Assembly (NCBI RefSeq): GCF_000143415.4
Contig: NW_003314264.1
Coordinates: 1,253,624-1,317,623, forward strand
DNA: 64,000 nucleotides
Direction of reading: 5' to 3'
Source: Selaginella moellendorffii
Lineage: Eukaryota; Streptophyta; Lycopodiopsida; Selaginellales; Selaginellaceae
This document shows positions 11,073 through 21,527 of the stretch, in pieces; within the stretch, counting starts at the first letter, position 1; each line of letters opens with the position of its first letter. Below the pieces are notes generated by a model. That model worked only from the letters and a program-made list of their open reading frames with translations, was not told the DNA's origin and made no database searches. The translations under genes and the position numbers were made by a program.

Positions 11073-14000
11073 ATGGCAAGGGTAGGACGTAAGCGAACCC
11101 AGGCAGAGACGGAACCTCCTCCAGAGCTGGAGCCTCCGGTCGAACAGGAGGTGATGGATGAGGAATCCTTGCATGAGGAGGACTCCAGTGAGGCAACTTC
11201 CAAACAGGAGTCTGGTGGTGAGGTTCGGTCATCCAAGGCTCGATTGGATGTTCTAGAAGGAAAATTGGCACAGACCAATGCCCTGCTAGAGACTCTCGTA
11301 CGCAAGCTAAAGCGTGACGACAAGCGGAAGAAAAAGCGAAAGACTGCGGATGCTGGCAGCGCAGAAGGTGCGAACCCTTCGGCAGGGACTGAGGCAAAAC
11401 CAGACAAGGTCGAACAGACCGAAGTGGAATCAGTCCCTCAGGTAGTTCCCAAGTACAAACCAAAGCCCCCACCGGTCTTCAAGGGAGTGAACGACTATAA
11501 GGTGGTGGAGGATTGGTTTTACGATATGGAGGACTACTTCCGAGCGTTGCGATTACCAAGCTCGGAGAAGGTCCCATGTGCAAAACCATACTTGGCAGAT
11601 AATGCCAAGTCTTGGTGGAGAATGACAGAGGCCAACGAAGGACCAGTGGCCACTTGGGATATGATGAAGGCGAGGATCCGCGCAACTTACGTTCCTCCGA
11701 ATGCTACTCTGCATCTAAGGGACGAGCTGAGTAGGCTGAAGCAGACCGGAACCATTCAGGAGTATGTGAATGGGTTTATGGCAAAGAGGATACTTGTCAC
11801 GGACATGGGGGATATGGATGCGTTCCATGCCTTTATATCAGGTTTGCAAACCTGGGCTCGCGGCGAAGTAATGCGGTGGAACCCGACCAACTACAAAGAA
11901 GCGTTGGATGCGGCCATCAAGGTGCATTTCAACGATAATCTGCGAAAGGGGAACACGATGGGGTCGGGATCCACGTTTAGCAAAGGGGCCAAACCAAGGG
12001 GAACGTTTAGCAGAGGGAAATTCAAGAAGAGTTTCTCTAAGAATGAGTCCTCGGGGTTCCGGAAAGGCAGATCCGGTGGCCAGCGAGCGAGTACGTGGGG
12101 GAGTCAGGCGAAAAGAGACAAACCCACGGATAAGAAGGTCAAGTCATATAGCAGCGTGGGAAACAACGTATGCTACAACTGCGGTGAAGTGGGACACTTC
12201 TCGAGGGAATGTCCCTACCCGAAGAAGGCCAGAGCCAATATGGCCATCAAGTCGGGTGAAGTCCAAACAGAGGTATGTGATCCAGTCCCTAACTCAAAGT
12301 TACTCATTACACGAGCAACTTTGGTAGAGAGTCGTTCGCGACATCTACTAGCCCTCCGAGGGAAGCTCGGAGGTAGCTTTGTTAAAATCCTTATTGACAC
12401 GGGTGCTTCGGATAATTTTGTGGCTGCAGACATAGTCCGGCAAGCCGGACTAACGGTGCAGCGGCTAGGCGAACCAAGGACTATAGAGTTTGTTCAAGGT
12501 AGCCAAAGCACCGATGAGGTACTTCGACAAGCGAGAGTCGAAGTGGGGACTTGGAAGGTGGACATGGACTTCACCGTGTTGGACATGGCGGGATTTGACG
12601 TGATCTTCGGAATGGACTGGTTCAATCGATTCGTGGTAGCCCTGTATGGACAAGGTAGAAACCTTGTGGTACTGGCGAATGCCCAAGGAAGAAGATCTAG
12701 GGTGGAGGCCCAAGATCTAAAGGTAGGGCAAAGCAAGGCCAAAGATTCCTGCTTAAACCTGGTGTCCACGAGAGGACAACTCACTAAAGGAACTAAGGCG
12801 GCCTTTTTGTGCTTACTCTCGGTGAAGAGTGACAAAAAGACAGGAATGGAAGAAGTACCTTTAGTGATCCAACGGGTGTTAGACCAATTCCAGGATACCA
12901 TGCCGGAGGAGCTACCGGCGGGGCTACCCCCAGCACGACCGATAGAACATAAGATTGAGCTGGTCGAGGGTGCTGAGGCAGTGGTTCGTCCCCCTTATCG
13001 TTTGAACGAAAAAAAACTCAAGGAGCTCAAGTGCCAACTAGAGGAGTTGGTGGACAAAGGGTATGTTAGGTTGAGCAAGTCGCCGTATGGGGCGCCAGTG
13101 TTATTTGTGAAAAAGAAAGATGGATCTATGCGCATGTGCATAGACTACCGCTTGCTCAACAAGTATACAAAGAAGAACAAGTACCCTTTGCCAAGGATTG
13201 AGGACCTGTTCGATAGGTTGGGAAAGGCAAAATACTTCTCGAGGATTGACCTAAGGTCAGGATACTACCAGATCAGGGTAGCCGAGGAAGATGTCGAGAA
13301 GACAACCTGTCGAACGAGGTATGGGAGCTTTGAGTTTCTGGTGATGCCCTTCGGGCTATGTAATGCGCCGGCAACGTTTTCGGCGCTAATGAACCACGTC
13401 TTTGTACCCTATCTGGATCACTTTGTAGTCGTCTATATCGACGACATCCTGATCTATAGCGAGACGCTAGAGGAACATGCCGAACACTTGGCGAAGGTGT
13501 TTGAGAAACTAAGGGAACACAAGCTGTATGCTAAAGAGAGCAAATGTGACTTTGCTCAACAAGAGGTAAAGTTTCTCGGGCATGTGGTGGGCCAGGACGG
13601 GCTCAAGGTGGACCCGGAGAAGGTCCAAGCGATCCAGGAATGGGAGCGACCATCCAATGTACACGAGTTGAGGGCATTCCTGGGGCTATGCAACTACTAT
13701 CGAAAGTTTATCAGACACTATTCGAGAGTAGCCCTGCCCTTAACGGACCAAACAGGAAAAGGGAAGATGGTGTGGACAGCGGAATGCGAGGCGGCATTAG
13801 TCCACCTCAAAGGGAAGTTGAGGAAGGCTCCCGTATTGGCATTACCAGACTTTGGTAAGGACTTTGAGGTAGAAACGGATGCTTCGGACTTTGCGTTGGG
13901 CGTAGTTTTGAAGCAAGACAACCATCCGGTAGCGTTCTTCTCGAAGAAGCTGGACAAGGCTCAACGGAAGTGGCCTGCCCACGAGAAGGAATTGTTTGCG

Positions 14001-15844
14001 GTGGTCAAGGCGCTTAAGGAGTGGCGACACTACCTTGGGAGACACTTCAAGGTTTACACGGACAATGTGGCAACGAAACACTTCTTGTCACAGCCCGACC
14101 TAAGAGGGAAACAAGGTCGGTGGGCCAATGCCTTGGCCGAGTTTGATTGCGAAATTTTGTACAAGCCTGGGAAGAGCAACATCGTGGCGGATGCGCTAAG
14201 TCGAAAAGCGAGCTTGAGGTTGGCAATATCCAGCGCAACAGCAACCTTCTGGGACGATGTGCGGACAGCATATGAGAACGATGGTCTAGCACAAGAAGTG
14301 TTGTTGAGGAATCTAGAGGCGCAGGAAGCTCACCAGAGAGGTGAGCTGCCAACGAAAGAGAAAACGGGCTATGTGGAACGCAACGGACTCATTTATTACA
14401 AGCAAACGAGGGTGTATGTTCCAGAAGGGGAACTAAGGAAGGTGGCCTTAGAAGAGTGTCATGACGGACCTCTTGCGGGACATGGTGGAGTGCCCAAGAC
14501 GATGGGCTTACTCAAAAGGAAGTACCATTGGCCAGATATGGCGAAGGACGTCCAAGACTATGTAAAGACATGTCCAACATGTCAGCAGGTAAAAGCCGTG
14601 ACTAAGGCTAGTGGGGGCTTGTTGCAAAGCATCCCAATTCCAGATCGCCCGTGGAAATGTCTTACGATGGACTTCATCACGGGACTCCCCCCAAGCGAGG
14701 GGTTTGATGCGATATTCGTGGTGGTGGACCGATTTTCGAAAATGGCATATTTCATACCCACCACAACAGAAGTGGATGCGGAAGGTGTGGCGAAGCTGTT
14801 CTTCGAGCAAGTGGTTCGAGTGCGGGGAAGACCAGAAGAGATCATCTCAGATCGAGATAAGATCTTCACCAGTAGGTTCTGGAGGACTCTCCTCGAACAG
14901 TATCGCACCAAGTTGAAATTCAGCACAGCCTATCACCCACAGACAGGTATGGGGTATTAAGTCAAGTTGTTGGCACTAACACTTCTTGACAGACGGACAA
15001 ACGGAAAGGGTGAATAGGCAGCTGGAGGATTATTTGCGATGCTATGTCTCGGGAGACCAGACCGATTGGGTAAGTCATTTGGGACTTGCAGAAATGTGTT
15101 ATAACAACTCACCACATTCGAGTATCGAGGTGAGTCCATGGGAAGTCATCAATGGGCGAGCTATTGAAGGTCCCGTGGAACTCGGCGCGGCCGAGTATCA
15201 TGGAGAGTTGCCTGCAGTGGAGGCATTCACGGCGGAAAGACTTAGCATTTGGAATCTAGTGAGGGATTCCTTGGAACGGGCTCAACGAAGGCAAACCAAA
15301 TACGCGAACCAGAAGCGTCGGGATGTAGAGTTCCAAGCTGGGGAGAAGGTGTGGCTGAACACCAAGAACCTCAGACTACCAAGTGGGATCAGCTGAAAGT
15401 TGACCCAAAAGTAAAGATGCATGTATTCCTGTAAATGAATTGATCTTGAGTTCCTTAAGCAGGTTCGCGGGGCCTTACGAGATTGAGGCACGAATCGGTA
15501 AAGTGGCTTACCGACTCCGACTTCCTCGAGAGATGGGGAAGATGCACCCAGTGTTCCACGTGAACTTACTCAAGCCGTACTTTGAGGATCCGCTTCGCAA
15601 GGACCAAGTGAGACCTTTGCCTGAGGTTATCCAAGGGGAAGAGGAATACAAAGTCGAGGCCATCCTCAATGCGCACAAGAGCAAGCGACAAGGACGCGAG
15701 GTGAGAGAGTTCCATGTGAAGTGGAGAGGATTTTCACACTGCGAAGAAACATGGGAACCGGAGGAGAACCTAGCGAACGCTCGAGATCTAGTGGAGGAAT
15801 TTCTGCAAGGCAGAACTCTATGTACTTATGCAAAATTCAATTAA
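11073..15844 (+). CDS. Gag-pol polyprotein with chromodomain, probably spliced; one in-frame stop
   Basis: The ATG at 11073 opens a 1295-codon frame. Gag has a capsid-like region (about aa 150-300) and one zinc knuckle ([14 protein letters not shown], about aa 367-380). Protease follows ([16 protein letters not shown], about aa 440), then RT ([23 protein letters not shown] at about aa 787), RNase H ([14 protein letters not shown]) and integrase (zinc region about aa 1130-1172; TMDFITGLP and ISDRDKIF aspartates). The frame stops at 14960, but removing 14947-14992 (GT...AG, 46 nt) gives [12 protein letters not shown], restoring the catalytic glutamate region. A second candidate intron, 15411-15459, joins the frame to [14 protein letters not shown]. 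Just before it, TGA at 15394-15396 interrupts PSGIS-KLTQ. The C-terminal chromodomain ([21 protein letters not shown]) would guide integration to heterochromatin. Confidence 0.92.
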
Positions 15845-16235
15845 AAATATCAATTTGCAAAGTTGAGCAAGTGCAATATGTTGGGACCCGAAGGCGCGCC
15901 AAAGGTAAGCTAATTAGCATGGGTTGGATAGGTCGACCAGGCGTAGGGCACTACGCCCGACTCCCCCCGGGGATGTCGAATCCGTAAACGTATTCTACGG
16001 AGGTTGGGTTCGAGTCCCAACCCCCTAGTAAAGCAAGGCTGGGTTCAAGTCCCGACCCCATACTAGGGCGTGGTGAGGTGAGGAGTATAGGGACACCTAT
16101 ATTCCGTTGTCATGGGCTCTTGGCCGGGGAGGCTAACTTAGGCACACCGCTAAGTGGGGGGATGCCCCCGGAGACATGGTCAACAAGTCGTAGGATAAAA
16201 CGAGACGTTCGATGTGGGCATCGAACTTCTTCTAT
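15845..16235 (+). other. 3' non-coding part of the young element, with tRNA-T-arm-like repeats
   Basis: About 390 bases without coding signal. Two T-arm-like hairpins occur at about 16003-16022 (TTGGG, loop TTCGAGT, CCCAA) and 16029-16045 (GGG, loop TTCAAGT, CCC), both resembling RNA polymerase III B boxes. Confidence 0.6.
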
Positions 16236-16247
16236 GGGTGGTGGAGT
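16236..16247 (+). promoter_or_regulatory. Polypurine tract of the young chromovirus
   Basis: GGGTGGTGGAGT immediately precedes the TG of the 3' LTR and is the expected plus-strand primer. Confidence 0.75.
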
Positions 16248-17410
16248 TGTAAGGAACCGACTCCCCGAGATGTCGTAGGCTAAAGGATCCCCAAAAGCTT
16301 GACCGAAATGACAAAGAGTTCATCGGATGGGACCAAGTCGAGGATCGAGTCCAAGACCGACTCTAGGACCGAGTTCGAGATAGAGTCCGGAATCGAGTCC
16401 GAGACCGACTCGGGGACCGAGTTCGAGTCCGAGTTCGAGACCGAGTTCGAGACGGAGTCCGAGATCCGAAATCGGGTCCGAGACCGAGTCCGAGGTCGAG
16501 TCCGAGGTCGAGTCCGAGGTCGGGTCCGAGATCAGGTCCGAGATCGAGTCCGAAATCGAGTCCGAGACCGAATCCGAAGTCAGATCCGAAATCGGGTCCG
16601 AGATCGAGCCAGAGACTAAGTCCAAATACTAATACAGGTCAAGGGGTGAAAGCCTAAAGCGTGCGTCTCCCAGGGGGGGGGGGGGGCTGCAGGGGGTTCC
16701 AAAAGTATAGTAGGGATAGTGAGGTCCAGGAACCAGTTTTGAAGGGACTCTCCAGTTGGGCTTCCAAACCGACTTGAGGTTGAGACTGGGAGCGAGGGGC
16801 CTTGGGTGGGAGTGAGCATGGACTTGGCTGGTGCCGGAGGGGCCATCCAAGGAAGTGCTCAAGAGCAGCTCCCACTCCCGAAAGGGAAACCGACTGCGGT
16901 GCTCCCGGCTCAAGTGGAGTGGTGCCCCACTTGAGTACCTTGTGGCTCATTGGTCCTCGCCCTTCCGGGGGCTTGGGCCTTCCCTTCGGGATGGAAGAGG
17001 GGGGGTAGAGGTACCCATACCGGGCCGTTGGGCCACAGTGTTTCGCCCTGACGTCCCGAAGCAAGTGTTGCACTCAAGGCTTGGGATTTAGAGGGTCCCA
17101 TGATCAAGTCTTGTGGTACCAAGGGGTGTTAGGAATCTGGAGGCTTGGTGTGCTTGGCTGCTTGTGCCTGCGGGGAGTGTAGCCGAACCTTAAGTCCAGT
17201 CTAACCCGGGGAGGGGGATTGGGAGAGATTTGGGAATCCGTGGATGGATGGCTAACACTCCGTTGCTCGTGCAGTAAGTAGCTGAAACCAAGTAGGAGCT
17301 GGTACCATAGGCGAGAACCTTGGCGAGGGAACTTAGCACAAGCCAAGGCAGAGTTGGTCGGATAGGCGAGGTAAGCTGGCAAATTGGAAAGGAAAAATTT
17401 GTGGCTTACA
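16248..17410 (+). repeat. 3' LTR of the young chromovirus
   Basis: 1163 bp, near identical to 9867-11013, ending TTACA before the TTCAT duplication. It has 14 rather than 25 G in the G tract and about 12 extra bases at about 16940. Confidence 0.95.
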
Positions 17411-18567
17411 TTCATCTAGTCGCTTTCCATTCTCAGAAATTCCAGCCTACGGAGATCAATTACGAAATCCATGACAAGGAGCTCCTTGCCATCATGGATT
17501 CCTTTGGAGAGTGGCATCGTTTCTTGGAGGGGGCAAGCCATCAAAAAACAGTCTGGATGGATCACAAAAATCTAAAGTACTTTCCCACTTCCCGAGTTTT
17601 GAGCCGTTGTTAGGCAAGGTGGGCACAATTCCTGAGTCGGTTTGACTTTGTTATCAAGTACAGACCTAGAAAGCTTCAGGGCCTTCCTGATGCTCTTTCA
17701 AGGCACTCCTATCTTAGTCTCAGGCCTGGTAATCCTACCTTCGATCAACAGGATCAAGTTATCCTCGGTCCTGATTGGCTTCAAGTTATAGCAATTTCCC
17801 TAGCCCCTCAGAACTCCTCCTTGATGGATGCGATCAGAAACGATCTTCAATCCGATGACCTTGCTAGTGACATTTTTTCCCCCATCTTCAAACTGGACAC
17901 CTAGTGACTCCCGACTGCCGGCGATTTGACGAGTTCAAGTTCTTAGATGGCTTGTTGTACGGTGGGGAGCAGCTTTACATTCCTGAAGGTGATGCTCGAA
18001 GGTTGGTCCTGATGGCGTGCCATGATAGCCTGACTGCCGGTCACTTTGGCATTGCGAAAACCTATGAGTTGGTTGCATGGGACTTTTGGTGGCCTCACAT
18101 GGATGACTACATCAAAGCTTTTGTTACCTCCTGTGACACTTGCACCCGGAATAAGGTACCTCGCCACCTTCCTTTAGGTTTGCTTCGTTCCCTCCCCGTC
18201 CCTTCAGGTCCTTGGGAATCCATCTCCATGGATTTCTTGAGTGATCTTCCAAGTTCTGGAGGCTTTAACAGCATTTTAGTCGTGGTGGATCGCTTCACAA
18301 AGATGGCACACTTTTTGCCGTATACCAAGGATTTTTCCGGCGAGGACATGGCAAAATTGGTATTCAAGGAAATTTACCGAGTTTATGGGATTCCTACAGA
18401 TGTGGTTTCAGATTAGGGACCTCAGTTCATCTCTCATTTCTGGCAACAGTTCTTGCAGCTACTTGGAGTGAAGGCCAACCTCTCTTCAGCGTATCATCCT
18501 CAAACTAATGGATAGTCCGAGCGAATGATTCAGATGTTGAAACAATTTCTGAGGTGCTTCATCAACT

Positions 18568-20048
18568 TGTAAGAGACTAATTTTTCCATTCTACTTTAGT
18601 CACTTAACCACACCTCTGACTATTTGGAGGAGTCTCACTCACAACCTCCATAAGTCTTATTCTAGACTTGGGGCTCGCTATCCCCAAAAATAGCATCTAT
18701 GCCACTCAACTTTTGCACTTGGTAGAAGTGCTCCACATGTCTAATCCCATGACTAACACCCCAAGGTACCACCGACATATCAACCTGTTACGCTAAGCCA
18801 TGCCCATTCACCTTGGTCACAAGTCCAACACCACCTGCATTGCAATCCCGTCTCTCAAAGACTGGGCCATCCGTCCATGAATGGTCATGCTAGATCCACT
18901 CCTTAGCATCCTTAGGATGTCTGCAAACATGGGGAACAGCCTTCCCCAATATCTTTGTTCCAGTCCCCACCAATTCCCTTTTTGTCCATGGCCGTGTTCA
19001 CCAACACTGCCACTGGATCAAGGCCCACAGGCTTGACCACTAAGTCCCATTGTCCTCTAGGACTTTTTCACTATGTGACTGTGTCCTTGGTCACCACACT
19101 AGAGGGCTACCCCTCTTCCTTTCCACAGTCTGGGACTTTGGGACAACATTTCGGAACACCATGGCCCTACGCGAGCCTCATGAGTACTCTCCCTGCCTTC
19201 CACCTTTAGGTGCTTTAGCTATGGGCTTAGAGCGAGGTTCCGTTGAGCCACGCCATGTATCCAAGTAGGTAGTGCCACCCACATTTGGACTGGGAGCATT
19301 GACCATTCAATCTTTCGGGGGAACTAGCACCGGCTCTTGAATACTTCACCAAGCTACCCTGCTTATCGGTCTGTATTCACTCTAGCCTTGGACTTCCCAG
19401 TGGTTATCCCATCACCCAACACCTAAGTACAACCTTCCTGGGCTAAACTAACCTTTTCTGGCCAAATTGGCTCCACTAGAGTCCTCCCTCTTACTATACT
19501 TTTGGAGCTCACCAAATCCCCCAGGGTTTGGGAGACGAACGCTTTGGGCTTTCACCCTCTCAGACTCAAACTTGGACTCGGACTCGGACTCAGACTCAGA
19601 CTTGGGCTTGGGCTCGGTCTTGGCCTCGGCCTTAGTCTCAGTCTCGGTCCCGATCTCGATCCCGGTCTCGGTCTCAATCTCGACTTTAGACTCCATCTCG
19701 GGTCCTTCTCGGACTCCATCTCGGGTCCATCTCAGACTCCATCTCAGACTCCATCTCGGGTCCATCTCGGGTCCATCTTGGATCCATCCCAGACTCCATC
19801 TTGGGTCTATCTCGGACACTTCTATGTGTCATGTGTTGGTCCTCTTGTGTCCTTTTTCTAGAGACTCACTTATTGCTTGCTCCGTGCTTGTTCCTTGAGC
19901 ACTTCATTGGGAGTTCCACTCCCGCTCTCGACCTTTCAAGTTGGAGTTTTTAGTCCAACTGTGTTACGCTCATTTGGTTTTTGCTTCGGCCATTACCACA
20001 TGGCACCCTTCTGGCTCCACTTTGGGGCTTAGGGATTTGTGTCTCACA
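18568..20048 (-). mobile_element. Solo LTR related to the young chromovirus, inverted
   Basis: The sequence begins TGTAAGAGAC and ends GTCTCACA on the plus strand, flanked by the duplication CAACT (18563-18567 and 20049-20053). In reverse complement it contains the same GTGAAAGCCCAAAG...CGTCTCCCA and TTCCAAAAGTATAGTA-like blocks and the same GAGTCC-type repeat as the young element's LTR, so it is a 1.48-kb LTR of the same superfamily in minus orientation. No internal region remains, so it probably formed by LTR-LTR recombination. It splits the integrase of the old chromovirus between RCFINL and LPLAKFSYNN. Confidence 0.85.
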
Positions 20049-20840
20049 CAACTATCATTAAGATGATTGATTCGATATCCTTCCCCTTGCTAAATTCTCC
20101 TATAACAACTCTGTTCACTCCTCCCTTCGAGTTTCCCCCTTCTTTGCAAACTCTGGCCCAAATCCTCAATTCAATCTCTCACTTCCTTCTCTATCTAAAT
20201 CCTCTTGTTCAAATCCCCATTTTGAGGCATTTGTCTCCAACCTCCAGGAAATCCACAATTCCATCTCCTTCCACCTCCATCATGCTCGGGAATCTCACAA
20301 AACATTAGTCAGGATTGTCCCCCTTACAATATTGGGGATAGGGTTTGGCTCCTTAGGCGAAATATCTCCACCACCAGGCTATGTCCCAAACTTAATTTCA
20401 AATGCCTCGGTCCTTTCCTTATCATTGCCATTATTAATCCTATCAGTTATTGCCTTGCACTTCCCTCCTTATATCAAATTCACCCTGTTTTTTACTCCTC
20501 TCTCCTTATATTCCCAATCCTATTTCAAATTAGGTCATTCCTCTGCCTCCACCAGTGCAGCTCGAGGATGGGTCTGAGTACGAGGTTTAGGACATCCTTG
20601 ATTCCAAAATCTCATGGTCTAAACTCTACTATCTGATAGACTGGAAGGGTTACAGACCTGAGGAACGCACTTAGGAACCTACAGACAACTTGATTCATTC
20701 TCCTGACTTTGTTCAGGACTTCCACCGCCGCTATCCTTCTTGTCCTAATCCTCATTCTTTTCATTCTCCATCTCTTGTCCTTCGACATCCATCTCATCCT
20801 CCTCTTCATTCTCATTCATGTCCTTGTTCCACTCATTCTT

Positions 20841-20853
20841 GAGGAGGGGGTGC
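20841..20853 (+). promoter_or_regulatory. Polypurine tract of the old chromovirus
   Basis: GAGGAGGGGGTGC lies directly before the TGTCAGGAAT start of the old element's 3' LTR and shortly after its chromodomain remnant. Confidence 0.75.
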
Positions 20854-21205
20854 TGTCAGGAATCCCCCAATTCTTGCCACATTCCTAACTCTTGCCAAAT
20901 TCCTGACCCATAGACCACATTCCTGACTCTCGAGACACTTCTCTATTCCTGACTCTCTGATTTCCCGTACAATTCTTAATTCTCGAACCACATTCCTGAT
21001 GATGATGTGGCACCTCCTCGACCTTAGTTATATTTAGGTTGTCCTCGATCCAAAAGTGGTGGAGCTTCATCACCTTATAGTATATATAGATTAGTTTTGT
21101 TCTATTTCTCCACAATCTGAATTAACGCCAGTTTAAGTTATATTTTTTGTCTCCACTAGTTTTTCTCTTTGTCTTCTGCATTTTCCAGTCCTAATGTTGT
21201 TGACA
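20854..21205 (+). repeat. 3' LTR of the old chromovirus
   Basis: 352 bp bounded by TGTCAGGAAT and GTTGTTGACA, a TGTCA/TGACA inverted terminus. It contains a TATATATAG promoter-like block at about 21080. The target duplication cannot be checked because the 5' LTR is lost. Confidence 0.75.
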
Positions 21206-21527
21206 GCACTCACAGTTTATAATTTATAAACTTTTTAAAACATTTTCTAGTATATTCTAATTTATTCTACCATGTAAGTTGATATTCAATAAGATTAATC
21301 TTGTGTTTATAAACTTCCATTCTATTAATTGGATTAATACATGAGATATAGCAAACCAAGTGCACAGCAATTTTATATCTCTATAGAATTTTAACTCTAT
21401 AAGCTCTATTATTTTATTAACCTAATAATCTATTGATCCGACGGCTGTCGTTGGTTGAACGGTGACGATTGTTTCAAAAGACCTAATATTGGGGTTTTTA
21501 CGGTCTTTGTAGGGTTAAGTTCAAGCT

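Larger units (their letters stand above)
9867..17410 (+). mobile_element. Young, nearly intact Ty3/Gypsy chromovirus (7.5 kb)
   Basis: Two LTRs of 1147 and 1163 bp begin TGTAAGGAACC and end GGCTTACA. The 5-base duplication TTCAT flanks the element (9862-9866 and 17411-17415). A tRNA-iMet type PBS follows the 5' LTR, one long gag-pol frame with a C-terminal chromodomain fills the interior, and a purine-rich tract abuts the 3' LTR. Removing the element rejoins the RNase H frame of the older chromovirus. Its high LTR similarity, differing mainly in a G-tract length and an insertion of about 12 bases, points to recent insertion. Confidence 0.95.
9441..21205 (+). mobile_element. Old Ty3/Gypsy chromovirus, 5'-truncated, interrupted by two later insertions
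   Basis: Fragments in order: the RT end and RNase H start at 9449-9866 (KLEKCSFNQEFVEFLGYIVT, VFLGFANFYRKFIDHYSDI, FIVADASNFAISAVLSQLG); RNase H at 17416-17700 (FQPTEINYEIHDKELLAI); integrase at 17904-18567 (zinc-binding HHCC region, SMDFLSDLPSSGGFNSILVV, AYHPQTNG); its continuation at 20062-20340 (LPLAKFSYNNSVHSS); a GPY-like module at about 20390; a chromodomain at 20590-20760 (YYLIDWKGYRPEERT); PPT at 20841-20853; and 3' LTR at 20854-21205. Several in-frame stops are present. The 5' LTR, gag and protease are gone. The RT wording is closer in style to fungal/animal chromoviruses than to the young element beside it. Confidence 0.85.

Noticed and set aside
19390-19435. GGACTTCCCAG followed by CACCCAACACCTAAGTAC inside the solo LTR, resembling inverted 5S rRNA
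   Set aside because: Only short blocks match and spacing is wrong; much weaker than the 5S segment at 63460-63515.
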